A stretch of 42,530 bases of DNA, taken from assembly GCA_003604995.1 (NCBI GenBank), contig QZJD01000071.1:1-42530 (forward strand), in the 5' to 3' direction. This DNA is from Desulfobulbus sp. Its GTDB lineage: Bacteria; Desulfobacterota; Desulfobulbia; Desulfobulbales; Desulfobulbaceae. Under the pieces are notes generated by a model. The model saw nothing but the letters and a program-made list of their open reading frames with translations, was not told the origin of the DNA and ran no database searches. Below, piece by piece: positions 7,851 through 15,711 of the stretch (position 1 is its first letter; each line of letters opens with the position of its first letter). Made by a program: the position numbers and the translations under genes.

Positions 7851-7885
7851 CATGGGTCATAATCCCGGAAAGGGGATGCCCCATG
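7851..7885. repeat. Nested inverted repeat between leuA promoter and SDR gene
   Basis: Outer arms CATGGG (7851-7856) and CCCATG (7880-7885) enclose a second pair ATCCC (7862-7866) and GGGAT (7873-7877). There is no T-run on either side, so it is not a simple terminator. The stretch 7811-8002 otherwise holds no convincing gene or site. It may be an operator for the leu promoter about 40 bp away, or a transcript-end structure; no function can be assigned. Confidence 0.3.
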
Positions 7886-8002
7886 TTGCCGGAAACCAGC
7901 GAAGTTGACTATCTGTATGAGGTTCCCCAGTGTGGGCCTGACCGGAAAGATGCTGCTGATTCTGCACAAAAACTATTTGTAACACTTATTTCTTTCCAAA
8001 CC

Positions 8003-8758
8003 CTAATTCATGAAGGCCCCGCCGCAGACCGGAATATACTGGCCGGTCAGAAAATCGGCCAGGGGGGAGGCAAGGAAGGCGACCACCCGAGCCACATCCT
8101 GGGGCCGGCCGACGCGGCGTTGCGGGGTCATGGCGGCGATCTGTTCCTTCATCGCACCGGGCAGGCCGGCGGTGGCATCGGTTTCGGTCAGACCCGGCCC
8201 GACGGTGTTGACGGTGATGCCCATGGGCCCGAGTTCCGTAGCCATCACCCTGGCGATGCTGTCCATGGCGGCCTTGGCCGCGGCATGAGCGCCAAAGCCG
8301 TAGCCCGGATCCCGTGACAGGGTGCTGCTTACAAAGATCAGCTTGCCCGCCTTCCTCGGCAGCATGTCCTTGAGCACCGACCGGGAACAGTTGTAGAGCG
8401 CGCCCAGTTCGCCAATGAGCTTGCTCTCGATATCCGTCCAGGAGAGTTCGACGAAGGGCAGGATGGGAAAATGGATATTGGCGTTGTTGACCAGGACATC
8501 GATACGGCCGAAGCGGGTGATAACCTCGGCGGTCATCCGCTCCACCGCGTCCTTGTCCCGCACGTCCGCCTGCACCGCCATGGCCCGACCTGCCACCGCT
8601 TCGATTTCCCTGACCAGGCGTTCCGCCTGCTCCCTGGAGTTGAGATAGTTGACCGCCACCGTCGCGCCGGCCTGGGCCAGCGTCAGAGCGCAAGCCGCGC
8701 CGATTCCTCTGCTCGCCCCGGTTACCAGGACGACCTTGCCCGTGATGCCGATGTCCAT
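8003..8758 (-). CDS. Short-chain dehydrogenase/reductase with His in place of the catalytic Tyr
   Basis: This 251-residue protein has the classical SDR size. Motifs: VTGASRGIGAA (cofactor loop, about residues 13-23), VNNANIHFP (NNAG equivalent), VSSTL (catalytic Ser region) and VNTVGPGLTETD. The usual YxxxK active site reads HAAAK within GYGFGAHAAAKAAMD: the Lys is kept but the Tyr is His, with a Tyr five residues earlier. Closest in look to FabG-like 3-oxoacyl reductases, but that change makes normal activity uncertain. AGGAGG lies just before the ATG. It is last in a minus-strand group after the DUF1992 and 98-residue genes. Substrate unknown. Confidence 0.85.
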   Translation of the reverse strand: MDIGITGKVVLVTGASRGIGAACALTLAQAGATVAVNYLNSREQAERLVREIEAVAGRAMAVQADVRDKDAVERMTAEVITRFGRIDVLVNNANIHFPILPFVELSWTDIESKLIGELGALYNCSRSVLKDMLPRKAGKLIFVSSTLSRDPGYGFGAHAAAKAAMDSIARVMATELGPMGITVNTVGPGLTETDATAGLPGAMKEQIAAMTPQRRVGRPQDVARVVAFLASPLADFLTGQYIPVCGGAFMN

Positions 8759-8842
8759 GCCTCCCCCTCCTTTTCAGGTTGTCACCAAAGTCTCTCGCAT
8801 AAAACCCGTTGGCGGCGGGAATATGCACGAAGATTCCCGGCG

Positions 8843-9139
8843 CTATTTTTTCTCCCCTCTTCCGGACTTCGCGCCGCTCTTTTGCGCCTGCTCGATCAAT
8901 TCCACCAAGGTCAACACCTTGGACTGCACCGGCTTTTCAAAGGTGTCGCGCCACTCCTCCGGGGTCAGCTCCCGGCGGAGATACGCTTCAACTCCAAAAT
9001 AGGGTTGCCAGCAGAACATGATGCGCGAACAGGGAAGACCGAGGTTCTCGGTGCGGCAATAGGAGAAAGGGATCTGATGGCCAAGCTTGGGACAGCGGAT
9101 CTGCAACGAATCGTCGGGGGGTTGCGGAGCCGGCTTCAT
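8843..9139 (-). CDS. Conserved small Cys-containing protein (98 aa), function unknown
   Basis: The protein has an N-terminal patch of four cysteines (IRCPKLGHQIPFSYCR and LPCSRIMFCWQP) followed by a helical part (LRRELTPEEWRDTFEKP) and a Lys-rich tail. The start overlaps the end of the DUF1992 gene by four bases (ATGA), which points to translational coupling and supports both frames. The cysteine spacing could bind zinc or an Fe-S cluster. I do not recognise a named family. Confidence 0.7.
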   Translation of the reverse strand: MKPAPQPPDDSLQIRCPKLGHQIPFSYCRTENLGLPCSRIMFCWQPYFGVEAYLRRELTPEEWRDTFEKPVQSKVLTLVELIEQAQKSGAKSGRGEKK

Positions 9140-9534
9140 GGCTGCCTTTCCCTGCCGCCGCGCACCGGGATCCGGTCCACCACCCGGTCGAAGTAGGCTG
9201 AATCGCCGTCAATACGCAGCGGCCGACCGAGCTTGGCCTCCAGCTTGCACTTGAGCAGGCTGAGCTTCCTGAGCTGGCGGAGTTTGTCCTGTTCGTCCCG
9301 GCAATGGGCAAGCAGGTCTTCGGTGCGAACGATCTCGCGATGCAGGGCCACCTCCTCCGGGACATAGCCGGCATTCTTGAGGATCTTGTAGGCCATGCGC
9401 AAGTCAGCGGGCACATTGCTCATGTCCTCCACCGGCAGCGGCCGGCCGTGCAAGTGGCGGAGATCAGGCCCGCCGTCTTTCCGGAAGAACTCCTCGATTT
9501 TGCGTTCAGCTATGATCTGCAGGGCGGTCAGCAT
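9136..9534 (-). CDS. DUF1992 (DnaJ-homologue subfamily C28-like) protein
   Basis: This 132-residue protein starts MLTALQIIAERKIEEFFRKD. The segment AERKIxEF...GRPLP...VPADLRMAYKILKNAGYVPEEV matches the DUF1992 domain, found alone in bacteria and in DnaJC28-type proteins. The second half is a charged helix (EDLLAHCRDEQDKLRQLRKL). Function is not established for the family. It is first in a three-gene minus-strand group and overlaps the next gene by four bases. No strong ribosome site precedes the ATG. Confidence 0.8.
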   Translation of the reverse strand: MLTALQIIAERKIEEFFRKDGGPDLRHLHGRPLPVEDMSNVPADLRMAYKILKNAGYVPEEVALHREIVRTEDLLAHCRDEQDKLRQLRKLSLLKCKLEAKLGRPLRIDGDSAYFDRVVDRIPVRGGRERQP

Positions 9535-9639
9535 AGGTCATCAGCGGCCGGGGCCGGGGAAAACATTTTTCCGGACAACGACAAGAATAAAACCATCCCT
9601 TTTTATAGCTCGTTATGCCGTGGATGTCATGGCTAACCG

Positions 9640-9677
9640 AAAAAAAAAACGGCGACCGGGAAAAATCCCGACCGCCG
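9640..9677 (-). terminator. Rho-independent terminator, minus strand
   Basis: A 12-bp stem (9666-9677 with 9650-9661, two G-U pairs on the minus strand) closes a 4-base loop and is followed on the minus strand by about ten T residues (9640-9649). It lies about 150 bp after nhaD copy 1 and would end the long minus-strand transcript coming from the right. Confidence 0.7.
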
Positions 9678-9682
9678 CCCCT

Positions 9683-9770
9683 ATTTTGGACGCGTGAGCC
9701 GCCCCGCCGATTCCCCGGAAAGAAGGGGAGTAAAAACCGGGGAATCAGCGGGGGCCAAACGTCCAAAAAT
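9683..9770. repeat. Large nested palindrome downstream of nhaD copy 1
   Basis: Three nested arm pairs are visible. The outermost is ATTTTGGACG (9683-9692) with CGTCCAAAAAT (9760-9770). Next is CCCCGC (9702-9707) with GCGGGG (9748-9753). Innermost is GATTCCCCGG (9709-9718) with CCGGGGAATC (9737-9746), a perfect 10-bp stem. The inner loop contains GGGG (9725-9728), which could instead pair with CCCC at 9713-9716, giving an alternative fold. No T-run follows it. It may be an intergenic palindromic element, an RNA-stabilising structure or a small RNA. Together with the terminator it fills most of the gene-free stretch 9535-9827. Confidence 0.6.
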
Positions 9771-9827
9771 CAGTGCATCAACAGGATCGCCCTGCTCTTA
9801 GACATATCCTGCAAGATGCAGGTACCT

Positions 9828-11255
9828 TTAAAACATTTTCGCATTGATCAGGAAATGAACATAAATGCTGGCCACGTAGCCCAGGGCGATGACCGGCGTC
9901 CACTTCAGGTGCCCGAAAAAGGTGTACATGCCCCTCGCCTGTCCCATCAGAGCCACCCCGGCCGCCGAGCCGATGGAGAGCATGCTGCCGCCGACCCCGG
10001 CGGTCAGGGTTACCAGCAGCCACTGCCCCTGGGACATCTCGGGATTCATGGTCAGCACCGCGAACATCACCGGAATGTTGTCGACGATGGCCGAGAGGAT
10101 GCCGATCATGACATTGGCGGGCGTAGCCCCCCAACCGGTGTACATCACCTGCGAGACCATGGCCAGATAGCCGATGAAACCAAGGCCGCCGACACAGAGG
10201 ATGACCCCGTAGAAAAACATCAGGGTGTCCCACTCGGCCCGGGCCACATTCCTGAAAATATCAAAAGGGACCACATCGCCGAGCTGTTCTTTGGCCTTTT
10301 CCGGGTCAAAGCGGCCGGCACCCCGGGTTAAATGGGTTTTCTTCAGGTAGTAGCCGTAGATCTTGAGATAGGACAGACCGGTCATCATCCCGAGCATCGG
10401 CGGCAGGTGCAGGAAGTTATGGAAGCTCACCGCGGTGCAGATGGTGAGCAAGAAAAGGCCCATGACCACCCAGGCGCCCCGCTTCATTTTGATGTTGATC
10501 TCGCAGTGGGTGGGCGGGGCCTTGGGCACGGCGAAGCTCATGAACAGCGCCGGCACCAGCCAGTTGACCACCGAGGGGACGAACAGGTTGAAAAAGGTCC
10601 AGAAACTGACGATACCCTTCTGCCAGACCATAAGGGTGGTGATGTCGCCGAAGGGACTGAAGGCTCCGCCGGCATTGGCGGCCACCACGATATTGATGCA
10701 GGCCAGGGCGACGAATTTCGGGTTGTCCTTGGCAATCGCCATGACCACGGCGCACATCAGCAGGGCGGTGGTCAGGTTGTCGGCCACCGGCGAAATAAAA
10801 AAGGCAAGCACGCCGGTAATCCAGAAAAGCTGGCGCAGGGAATAACCGCCGCAGACCAGTCGCACCCGCAGGGTCTCGAAGACGAGCCGCTCCTCCATGG
10901 CGTTGATGTAGGTCATCGCCACCAGGAGAAAGAGCATCAGCTCGGCGTATTCCAGGATATTGTGCCGGACCGCGACCTCCGCGGCATGGGGCATGCCGTT
11001 GCTCGCGTAGACCCAGGCGATCATCCCCCAGATAAGACCCGCGGCCAGCAGGACCGGCTTGGACTTGCGCAGATGGGTGAACTCCTCGGCCATGACCAGG
11101 GCGTAAGCCACGACAAAGATCATCAGGGCGGCATAGCCGACCCAGTGGAAGGTCAGATTCAGGGCGGTTTCGCCGGCGCCGGCGGCCAGGGCCAGGGCGG
11201 GCAGACCGAGGCTCGCGCCCAGAATAACGAGAGCGGCGGACAGTGGTGTTTTCAT
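9828..11255 (-). CDS. nhaD: NhaD-type Na+/H+ antiporter, copy 1
   Basis: A 475-residue inner-membrane protein with a signal-like N-terminus and about 12 membrane segments. Motifs typical of NhaD (ion transporter superfamily): FISPVADNLTTALLM, NAGGAFSPFGDITTLMVW and a second half-site SAIVDNIPVMFAVL. These loops carry the ion-binding Asp, Asn, Ser and Thr residues. Known: NhaD exchanges cytoplasmic Na+ or Li+ for external H+ and is common in marine and alkaliphilic bacteria. AGGAGG precedes the ATG. It is nearly identical in sequence and equal in length to the next gene upstream (copy 2). It has its own structured leader and likely promoter. Confidence 0.95.
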   Translation of the reverse strand: MKTPLSAALVILGASLGLPALALAAGAGETALNLTFHWVGYAALMIFVVAYALVMAEEFTHLRKSKPVLLAAGLIWGMIAWVYASNGMPHAAEVAVRHNILEYAELMLFLLVAMTYINAMEERLVFETLRVRLVCGGYSLRQLFWITGVLAFFISPVADNLTTALLMCAVVMAIAKDNPKFVALACINIVVAANAGGAFSPFGDITTLMVWQKGIVSFWTFFNLFVPSVVNWLVPALFMSFAVPKAPPTHCEINIKMKRGAWVVMGLFLLTICTAVSFHNFLHLPPMLGMMTGLSYLKIYGYYLKKTHLTRGAGRFDPEKAKEQLGDVVPFDIFRNVARAEWDTLMFFYGVILCVGGLGFIGYLAMVSQVMYTGWGATPANVMIGILSAIVDNIPVMFAVLTMNPEMSQGQWLLVTLTAGVGGSMLSIGSAAGVALMGQARGMYTFFGHLKWTPVIALGYVASIYVHFLINAKMF

Positions 11256-11407
11256 CTCCCTCCTTTCTTGTTCCAGATTGTGTTTATTTCAGATAAAAGC
11301 CTGGAGCGAAAAGCGCCGCCAGTTGGCGCTCGGATTTCCAGGCTCTCTTGAACCGGACGGGCCGCAGGCACGGCGCCCGGTTCCGTTGAGCGGGGCGCCG
11401 TTGCCGA
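11256..11407 (-). other. Structured 5' leader of nhaD copy 1
   Basis: Between the predicted promoter and the ATG is about 150 bases of GC-rich RNA. On the minus strand it holds a perfect 8-bp stem CGGCGCCC/GGGCGCCG (arms 11393-11400 and 11371-11378) with a 14-base loop. A second fold using AGCGCC/GGCGCT follows near 11310-11330, and then comes the AGGAGG ribosome site. A long folded leader on an ion antiporter gene is suggestive of RNA-level control. I cannot match it to a named riboswitch class by eye. The rest of the gap (11443-11554) shows nothing further. Confidence 0.4.
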
Positions 11408-11413
11408 GACGTT

Positions 11414-11442
11414 ATTATCCCATGCCAGGAGCGGTTTGTCTC
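11414..11442 (-). promoter_or_regulatory. Predicted sigma-70 promoter of nhaD copy 1
   Basis: On the minus strand GAGACA (11437-11442) and GATAAT (11414-11419) are 17 bases apart. The -10 box matches five of six consensus bases and the -35 box four. The transcript would start near 11407, giving copy 1 its own transcript separate from copy 2. Confidence 0.5.
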
Positions 11443-11554
11443 GCTAAAAAGGCGAAAACGACCAGCCCGGCGCGTGCCAGCTGTTGCAATCACCGTGGCG
11501 AAGACTCAGGGTTTTGCCTGTTACGAAGAGTTATCAGCCCTGTTCCGGCACCGG

Positions 11555-12982
11555 CTAAAACAGCCTCGCGTTGATCAGGAAATGGACATAGATGCTGGCA
11601 GCGTAGCCGAGGGCGATGGCCGGCGTCCATTTCAGATGGCTGAAAAAGGTATACATGCCTCTGGCCTGGCCCATCAGACCGACTCCGGCCGCCGAGCCGA
11701 TGGAGAGCATGCTGCCGCCGACCCCCGCGGTCATGGTCACCAGGAGCCACTGCCCACGGCTCATCTCCGGATTCATGGTGAGCACCGCGAACATGACCGG
11801 AATGTTGTCCACGATGGCCGAAAGCACCCCGATCATGATATTGGCCTGGGTCGCGCCCCAGCCTGTGTACATAACATGCGAAGCCATGGCCAGGTAGCCG
11901 ATGAAGCCCAGGCCGCCCACGCAGAGGATGACCCCGTAGAAGAACATCAGGGTGTCCCACTCAGCCCGGGCAATGTTCCGGAAAACATCAAAGGGCACGG
12001 TGTCGCCCAGCTGTTCCTCGGCCTTGGCCGGGTCAAAGCGGCCGGAACCCCTGGTCCGGTGGGTTTTCTTGAGATAGAAGCCGTACATCTTGAGATAGGC
12101 GAGGCCGGTCATCATGCCGAGCATGGGCGGCAGGTGCAGGAAATTATGGAAGCTCACTGCGGTGCAGATGGTGAGCAGGAAGAGGCCCATGACGATCCAG
12201 GCACCCCGCTTCATCCTGATATTGATCTCGCAGGTGGCGGGCGGGGCATCGGGCACCGCGAAGCTCATGATCAGGGCCGGCACCAGCCAGTTCACCGCCG
12301 AGGGGACAAAGAGGGCGAAGAAACCCCAGAAATCGACGATCCCCTTCTGCCAGACCATGAGGGTGGTGATGTCGCCGAAGGGGCTGAAAGCGCCCCCGGC
12401 ATTGGCGCCGACCACGACATTGATGCAGGAGAGCGAGACGAACTTGGGATTGTCCCTGCCAATGGCCAGGATAACGGCGCACATCAGCAGTGCGGTGGTC
12501 AGGTTGTCGGCCACCGGCGAAATGAAGAAGGCGAGTGTGCCGGTGATCCAGAACAGCTTGCGCAGGGAAAAGCCGCCGCAGACCAGGCGCACGCGCAGGG
12601 TCTCGAAGACAAGCCGCTCCTCCATGGCATTGATGTAGGTCATCGCCACCAGGAGGAAGAGCATCAGCTCGGCGTATTCCAGGACATTGTGGCGGACCGC
12701 GACCTCGGCGGCATGGGGCATGCCGTGGCTCACATACACCCAGGCGATCATCCCCCAGATGAGGCCGGCGGCAAGCAGAACAGGTTTGGACTTGCGCAGA
12801 TGGGTGAACTCCTCGGCCATGACCAGGCCATAGGCCAGGACAAAGATCACCAGCGCGGCATAGCCGACCCAATGCGAGGTGAGATTCAGCGCGGTTTCGC
12901 CGGCTCCGGAGGCCAGGGCCAGGACAGGCAGACCGAGAAACGCCCCCAGGGCTGCGACAACGGCGAACAGTGGTGTTTTCAT
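11555..12982 (-). CDS. nhaD: NhaD-type Na+/H+ antiporter, copy 2
   Basis: This 475-residue protein is the same length as copy 1 and differs by eye at roughly one residue in eight, mostly in the signal-like N-terminus and conservative membrane positions. All ion-site motifs (SPVADNLTTALL, GAFSPFGDITTLMVW, SAIVDNIPVMF) are kept, so both copies look functional. The ATG at 12982 was chosen because AGGAGG lies immediately upstream; a GTG four codons earlier overlaps that ribosome site. The 142-bp leader contains a GCTCGC/GCGAGC hairpin (13031-13056) and is unlike the leader of copy 1, so the two are probably controlled differently. It follows the universal stress protein gene and could be read from that transcript. 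Confidence 0.95.
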   Translation of the reverse strand: MKTPLFAVVAALGAFLGLPVLALASGAGETALNLTSHWVGYAALVIFVLAYGLVMAEEFTHLRKSKPVLLAAGLIWGMIAWVYVSHGMPHAAEVAVRHNVLEYAELMLFLLVAMTYINAMEERLVFETLRVRLVCGGFSLRKLFWITGTLAFFISPVADNLTTALLMCAVILAIGRDNPKFVSLSCINVVVGANAGGAFSPFGDITTLMVWQKGIVDFWGFFALFVPSAVNWLVPALIMSFAVPDAPPATCEINIRMKRGAWIVMGLFLLTICTAVSFHNFLHLPPMLGMMTGLAYLKMYGFYLKKTHRTRGSGRFDPAKAEEQLGDTVPFDVFRNIARAEWDTLMFFYGVILCVGGLGFIGYLAMASHVMYTGWGATQANIMIGVLSAIVDNIPVMFAVLTMNPEMSRGQWLLVTMTAGVGGSMLSIGSAAGVGLMGQARGMYTFFSHLKWTPAIALGYAASIYVHFLINARLF

Positions 12983-13124
12983 TTCCCTCCTCACTCCTTC
13001 CTGAATGTAGTGACAGTGCCCATAATAATAGCTCGCGAAAAGTAAAAATAGCGAGCATCAGCCGCTTTGCTTTCAACAACCTACAAGACATGCCGGCCGA
13101 CAGGGGACAGTCCAATTCCCCCGG

Positions 13125-13940
13125 CTACGGCTTGATGATAAAGACCGGGCAATCCGCATTCATGGCGACCTGACGATTCACGCTCCCCATCATCAGGCTC
13201 CCCAGACCGACCCGTTCATGACTGCCCATGAAGATGACATCCGCCTTGGTTTCCCGGGCAACTTCAAGAATTTTCTCATAGCGCTCGCCCTCCTTGACAA
13301 AGGGCGTGACCGTTACGTTGGATTCTTTTGCCTTGTCGGCGATGTCGCCGAGCAGGCGGATCGATTTTTCAACCATTTCCCTGGCCCCCCCGGGCGACAG
13401 GGCATAGAATTCATCGGTCAGATCCACCACGGAGACCGCGTTGATCGCCCCGCCGAAGTGGCGTGCATAGGCAATGGCGTTGTCCACCGCCGCGCGGCTG
13501 TATTTGGTGCCGTCGGCGCAGAGCAGAATCCGGTTCCAGCGGAGCAGCCTGTCCTCCGGCACAACGATCATATCGCATTTCGAGTAGCCGATGACCCGAC
13601 CGGTGATGCTGCCGATGACGAACTTCTCCAGACTGGTCATCTCCGCCTTGCCCATGACGATCAAATCGTTTTCCCGCTTGTGGGACACATCGATGATCGC
13701 GTCCGAAGGACGACCGTCCTGGAAAAGCACCTCCATCTCCACCTTTTCCTGACGCGAGATCAGCTTCACCCCCAGGATGAAGTCGCCCTTATCCTCACCA
13801 CCCACATGATCCGCGAAAAAAGGAACGAGCACCAGGACATGGCTGTCGTTCCAGCGGGCTATGCGGCAGGACATCCGAAGGGTGTACTCCGTCGAGATGG
13901 TGCCGTCATAGGGGACCAGGATTTTGCTGTAGCGTCTCAC
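13125..13940 (-). CDS. Universal stress protein, tandem UspA domains
   Basis: The 271-residue protein has two UspA folds. Domain 1 covers about residues 1-130 (KILVPYDGTISTEYTLRM, DLIVMGKAE) and domain 2 residues 135-271 (RILLCADGTKYSRAAVDNAI, VIFMGSHERVGLGSLMMG). The second domain has the Gx2Gx9G(S/T)-like ATP-binding loop ending MGSVNRQV. The first has GKAEMTSLEKFVIGSITGRV, also close to that motif. It is cytoplasmic and probably binds ATP. It lies between the TauE group and nhaD copy 2 on the same strand, which suggests a role in stress response tied to ion transport. The partner is unknown. Confidence 0.9.
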   Translation of the reverse strand: MRRYSKILVPYDGTISTEYTLRMSCRIARWNDSHVLVLVPFFADHVGGEDKGDFILGVKLISRQEKVEMEVLFQDGRPSDAIIDVSHKRENDLIVMGKAEMTSLEKFVIGSITGRVIGYSKCDMIVVPEDRLLRWNRILLCADGTKYSRAAVDNAIAYARHFGGAINAVSVVDLTDEFYALSPGGAREMVEKSIRLLGDIADKAKESNVTVTPFVKEGERYEKILEVARETKADVIFMGSHERVGLGSLMMGSVNRQVAMNADCPVFIIKP

Positions 13941-13987
13941 GGGTGCTCCTGTTGTTCAAATTGCGACTCGCGAATTTCCGCATGGGA

Positions 13988-14026
13988 GGCGGTGCGGCAC
14001 ATGACCGCATCATATACCGCACCGCC
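13988..14026. repeat. Perfect 10-bp stem-loop between the TauE group and usp
   Basis: GGCGGTGCGG (13988-13997) pairs perfectly with CCGCACCGCC (14017-14026) around a 19-base loop. There is no T-run on either side, so it is not a standard terminator. Inside a same-strand gene series such a hairpin often stabilises or punctuates the upstream RNA. It may therefore separate expression of tauE and usp. Confidence 0.5.
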
Positions 14027-14041
14027 CCAAAAGGCCAGAGA

Positions 14042-14482
14042 TCAGTGCATGCTCACAACACCGGAGGCCGAGAAAAAGATCAGCGCCGCGACCCACAGAG
14101 ACAGGACGACGAAGCCGAAAGACTTGGACTTGGCAAAGGCGATCGTCGCGCCCAGCAGACCAGGCAGGGCGACGCCGCAGCCCAGGGCCAGCCCGAACTG
14201 GGTGAAGCCGTCACCGGTGAGCAGGTTGCTCACGTAGAAATGCCCCCCCGGAAAGCCGCCGGTCTGACTGAGGGCCCAGACATCCGAGGCGCTCTTACCG
14301 GCGAAGATCGCACCGAAGGTGAAGCTCGGATCCATGACGTTACTGTCCATGAAAATCAGGGCCAGGGCCGGACCCACCGTGCAGACGATGGCGGCCGCGA
14401 TAGTGATCCAGTAGACGATTTCGCCGTAGACGATCTGGGAGATCGGCATTGCCGGCATTCTCAGTGTTTCTGTCCGTTCCAT
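14042..14482 (-). CDS. Small membrane protein next to TauE (possibly DUF1634-like)
   Basis: A 146-residue protein with three hydrophobic segments: YWITIAAAIVCTVGPALALIF, a Gly-rich one around FGLALGCGVALPGLLGATIAF, and VVLSLWVAALIFFSASGVV at the C-terminus. The start at 14482 was chosen because AGGAGG sits seven bases upstream; an in-frame start at 14566 overlaps tauE. Small three-helix proteins are often encoded beside TauE/SafE exporters, so it probably works with the exporter. The family name is a recollection, not a check. Confidence 0.65.
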   Translation of the reverse strand: MERTETLRMPAMPISQIVYGEIVYWITIAAAIVCTVGPALALIFMDSNVMDPSFTFGAIFAGKSASDVWALSQTGGFPGGHFYVSNLLTGDGFTQFGLALGCGVALPGLLGATIAFAKSKSFGFVVLSLWVAALIFFSASGVVSMH

Positions 14483-14510
14483 GATAGCACCTCCTGCAAT
14501 TGTTAATTTG

Positions 14511-15635
14511 TTACGCAGCCGCCGCGGCCGTCGCGGCTTCCTGCTTGTTGAACCTGCGTACTGCAAAGATCACCCAGGCCAGAATGCTGAAGAACACCGT
14601 GGCATTGAGCCAGAAGGGCACGGGCGGGGCCGCGCCGAACACGTTCAGACCCTTGGCGACCAGGCCGAAGCTGGTGAAGAACATGATGCCGATGAGGATG
14701 ATCCGGACAAAGCCGGCCTTGATCCCTGCCAGCAGCTTGGCGCCGAGGATGCCTCCCAGGACCTGGCCGACCAGCCAGGGCGCGGCAAAGAGGGGAATAA
14801 TCGCCCCGCTCAGCAGATAGGGCCAGACCGCGATGCAGTCGCCCATGCCCAGCAGGACGCCGCTGTTGGCCGCGGCCACCTTAAGGGGCACGGCCATGAC
14901 CAGGTTCTGGACCGGCACGATGGCCCAGCCGGCGCCGAGACCGAAGAAACCGGACAACAGGCCCACGCCGGTGATGATCAGCATGGTCCAGCCGGCCCGG
15001 GTCATCGGGTAATCCACCACCTTGCCGATGGACCGCTCGTAAAAGGGCAGGCCGAGGTTCAGGGATTTAGTAAAGCCGTCCACATTTTTCACCTCAGGCC
15101 ATTCGAGCTTCTTGCCGCCCATGATGAAGTACACCCCGAGACCTGCCAGGATCGCGCCCAGGGCCATGCGGACCGCTCCTTCGCCGGCCGCGCCCAGGGA
15201 ACTGGCCACCTTGATCGCCGCCATCGCGCCGGCAAAAGCGCCGACCCCGTAGGACGCGGCCAGGAGCACCGAAACCCGCAGATTGGCCAGGCCGGAGCGC
15301 ATGAACGGGCCGGTGGAGACCAGGCCGCTGAACATGGCCACGATCAGCCCGGTGGCGCGCACGATCAGGCTGTCCACCGAGGTGAAGGCCAGCATGATCG
15401 GGGTGAAGAGGACGCCGCCGCCAATACCCGCGATGACCGCGATGACCGCGATGGCAAAGCTCAGCAGAAAAAATCCCAGCGAGATGACCCCGATCTGCAT
15501 GGTGGACATGCCGCCCGCCGGCGCTTCAGCTCCGATCGAGATGAGAAAAATTGCCGCATAGGAGACGATCAGGGTCAACACCATTACGCTGACCTCGAGC
15601 ATCGGCGGCCTGAACAATCTTCGAATCGCTTCCAT
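14511..15635 (-). CDS. TauE/SafE-family sulfite/anion exporter
   Basis: This 374-residue membrane protein has about eight helices and the typical repeats of the family: GIGGGVLFTPIMLAFTSVDS near the start of the first half and FGLGAGWAIVPVQNLVMAVP in the second. Known: the family exports sulfite, sulfoacetate or related organosulfur anions; substrates vary. A 30-residue cytoplasmic loop around KKLEWPEVKNVDGFTKSL separates the halves. AGGAGG is ten bases before the ATG. It lies in a minus-strand series headed by a sigma-54 promoter, downstream of regulatory genes, and is the most likely effector of that system. The substrate is unproven. Confidence 0.88.
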   Translation of the reverse strand: MEAIRRLFRPPMLEVSVMVLTLIVSYAAIFLISIGAEAPAGGMSTMQIGVISLGFFLLSFAIAVIAVIAGIGGGVLFTPIMLAFTSVDSLIVRATGLIVAMFSGLVSTGPFMRSGLANLRVSVLLAASYGVGAFAGAMAAIKVASSLGAAGEGAVRMALGAILAGLGVYFIMGGKKLEWPEVKNVDGFTKSLNLGLPFYERSIGKVVDYPMTRAGWTMLIITGVGLLSGFFGLGAGWAIVPVQNLVMAVPLKVAAANSGVLLGMGDCIAVWPYLLSGAIIPLFAAPWLVGQVLGGILGAKLLAGIKAGFVRIILIGIMFFTSFGLVAKGLNVFGAAPPVPFWLNATVFFSILAWVIFAVRRFNKQEAATAAAAA

Positions 15636-15711
15636 GGTGAATCTTACCTCCTTTTTTTATTTATTATTTATCTGTTCAAACAGTTCTCCTGTTGCCCTTG
15701 GGTTTGCCCGA

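Noticed and set aside
7883..8317. Plus-strand frame starting MLPETSEVDYLYEV before the SDR gene
   Set aside because: Most of it is antisense to the SDR gene, and only about 40 codons are in free DNA with no supporting signal.
9808..9822. Hairpin CCTGCA-AGA-TGCAGG just after nhaD copy 1
   Set aside because: The stem is short and has no T-run, so it was not called a terminator; the stronger one is at 9640-9677.
10332..13045. Long antisense open frames covering both nhaD genes (one of 523 codons)
   Set aside because: They lie opposite clear NhaD genes, are low-complexity and rich in His, Gly and Gln, and the frame over copy 2 is broken over copy 1 despite high similarity. They arise from GC-rich codon use.
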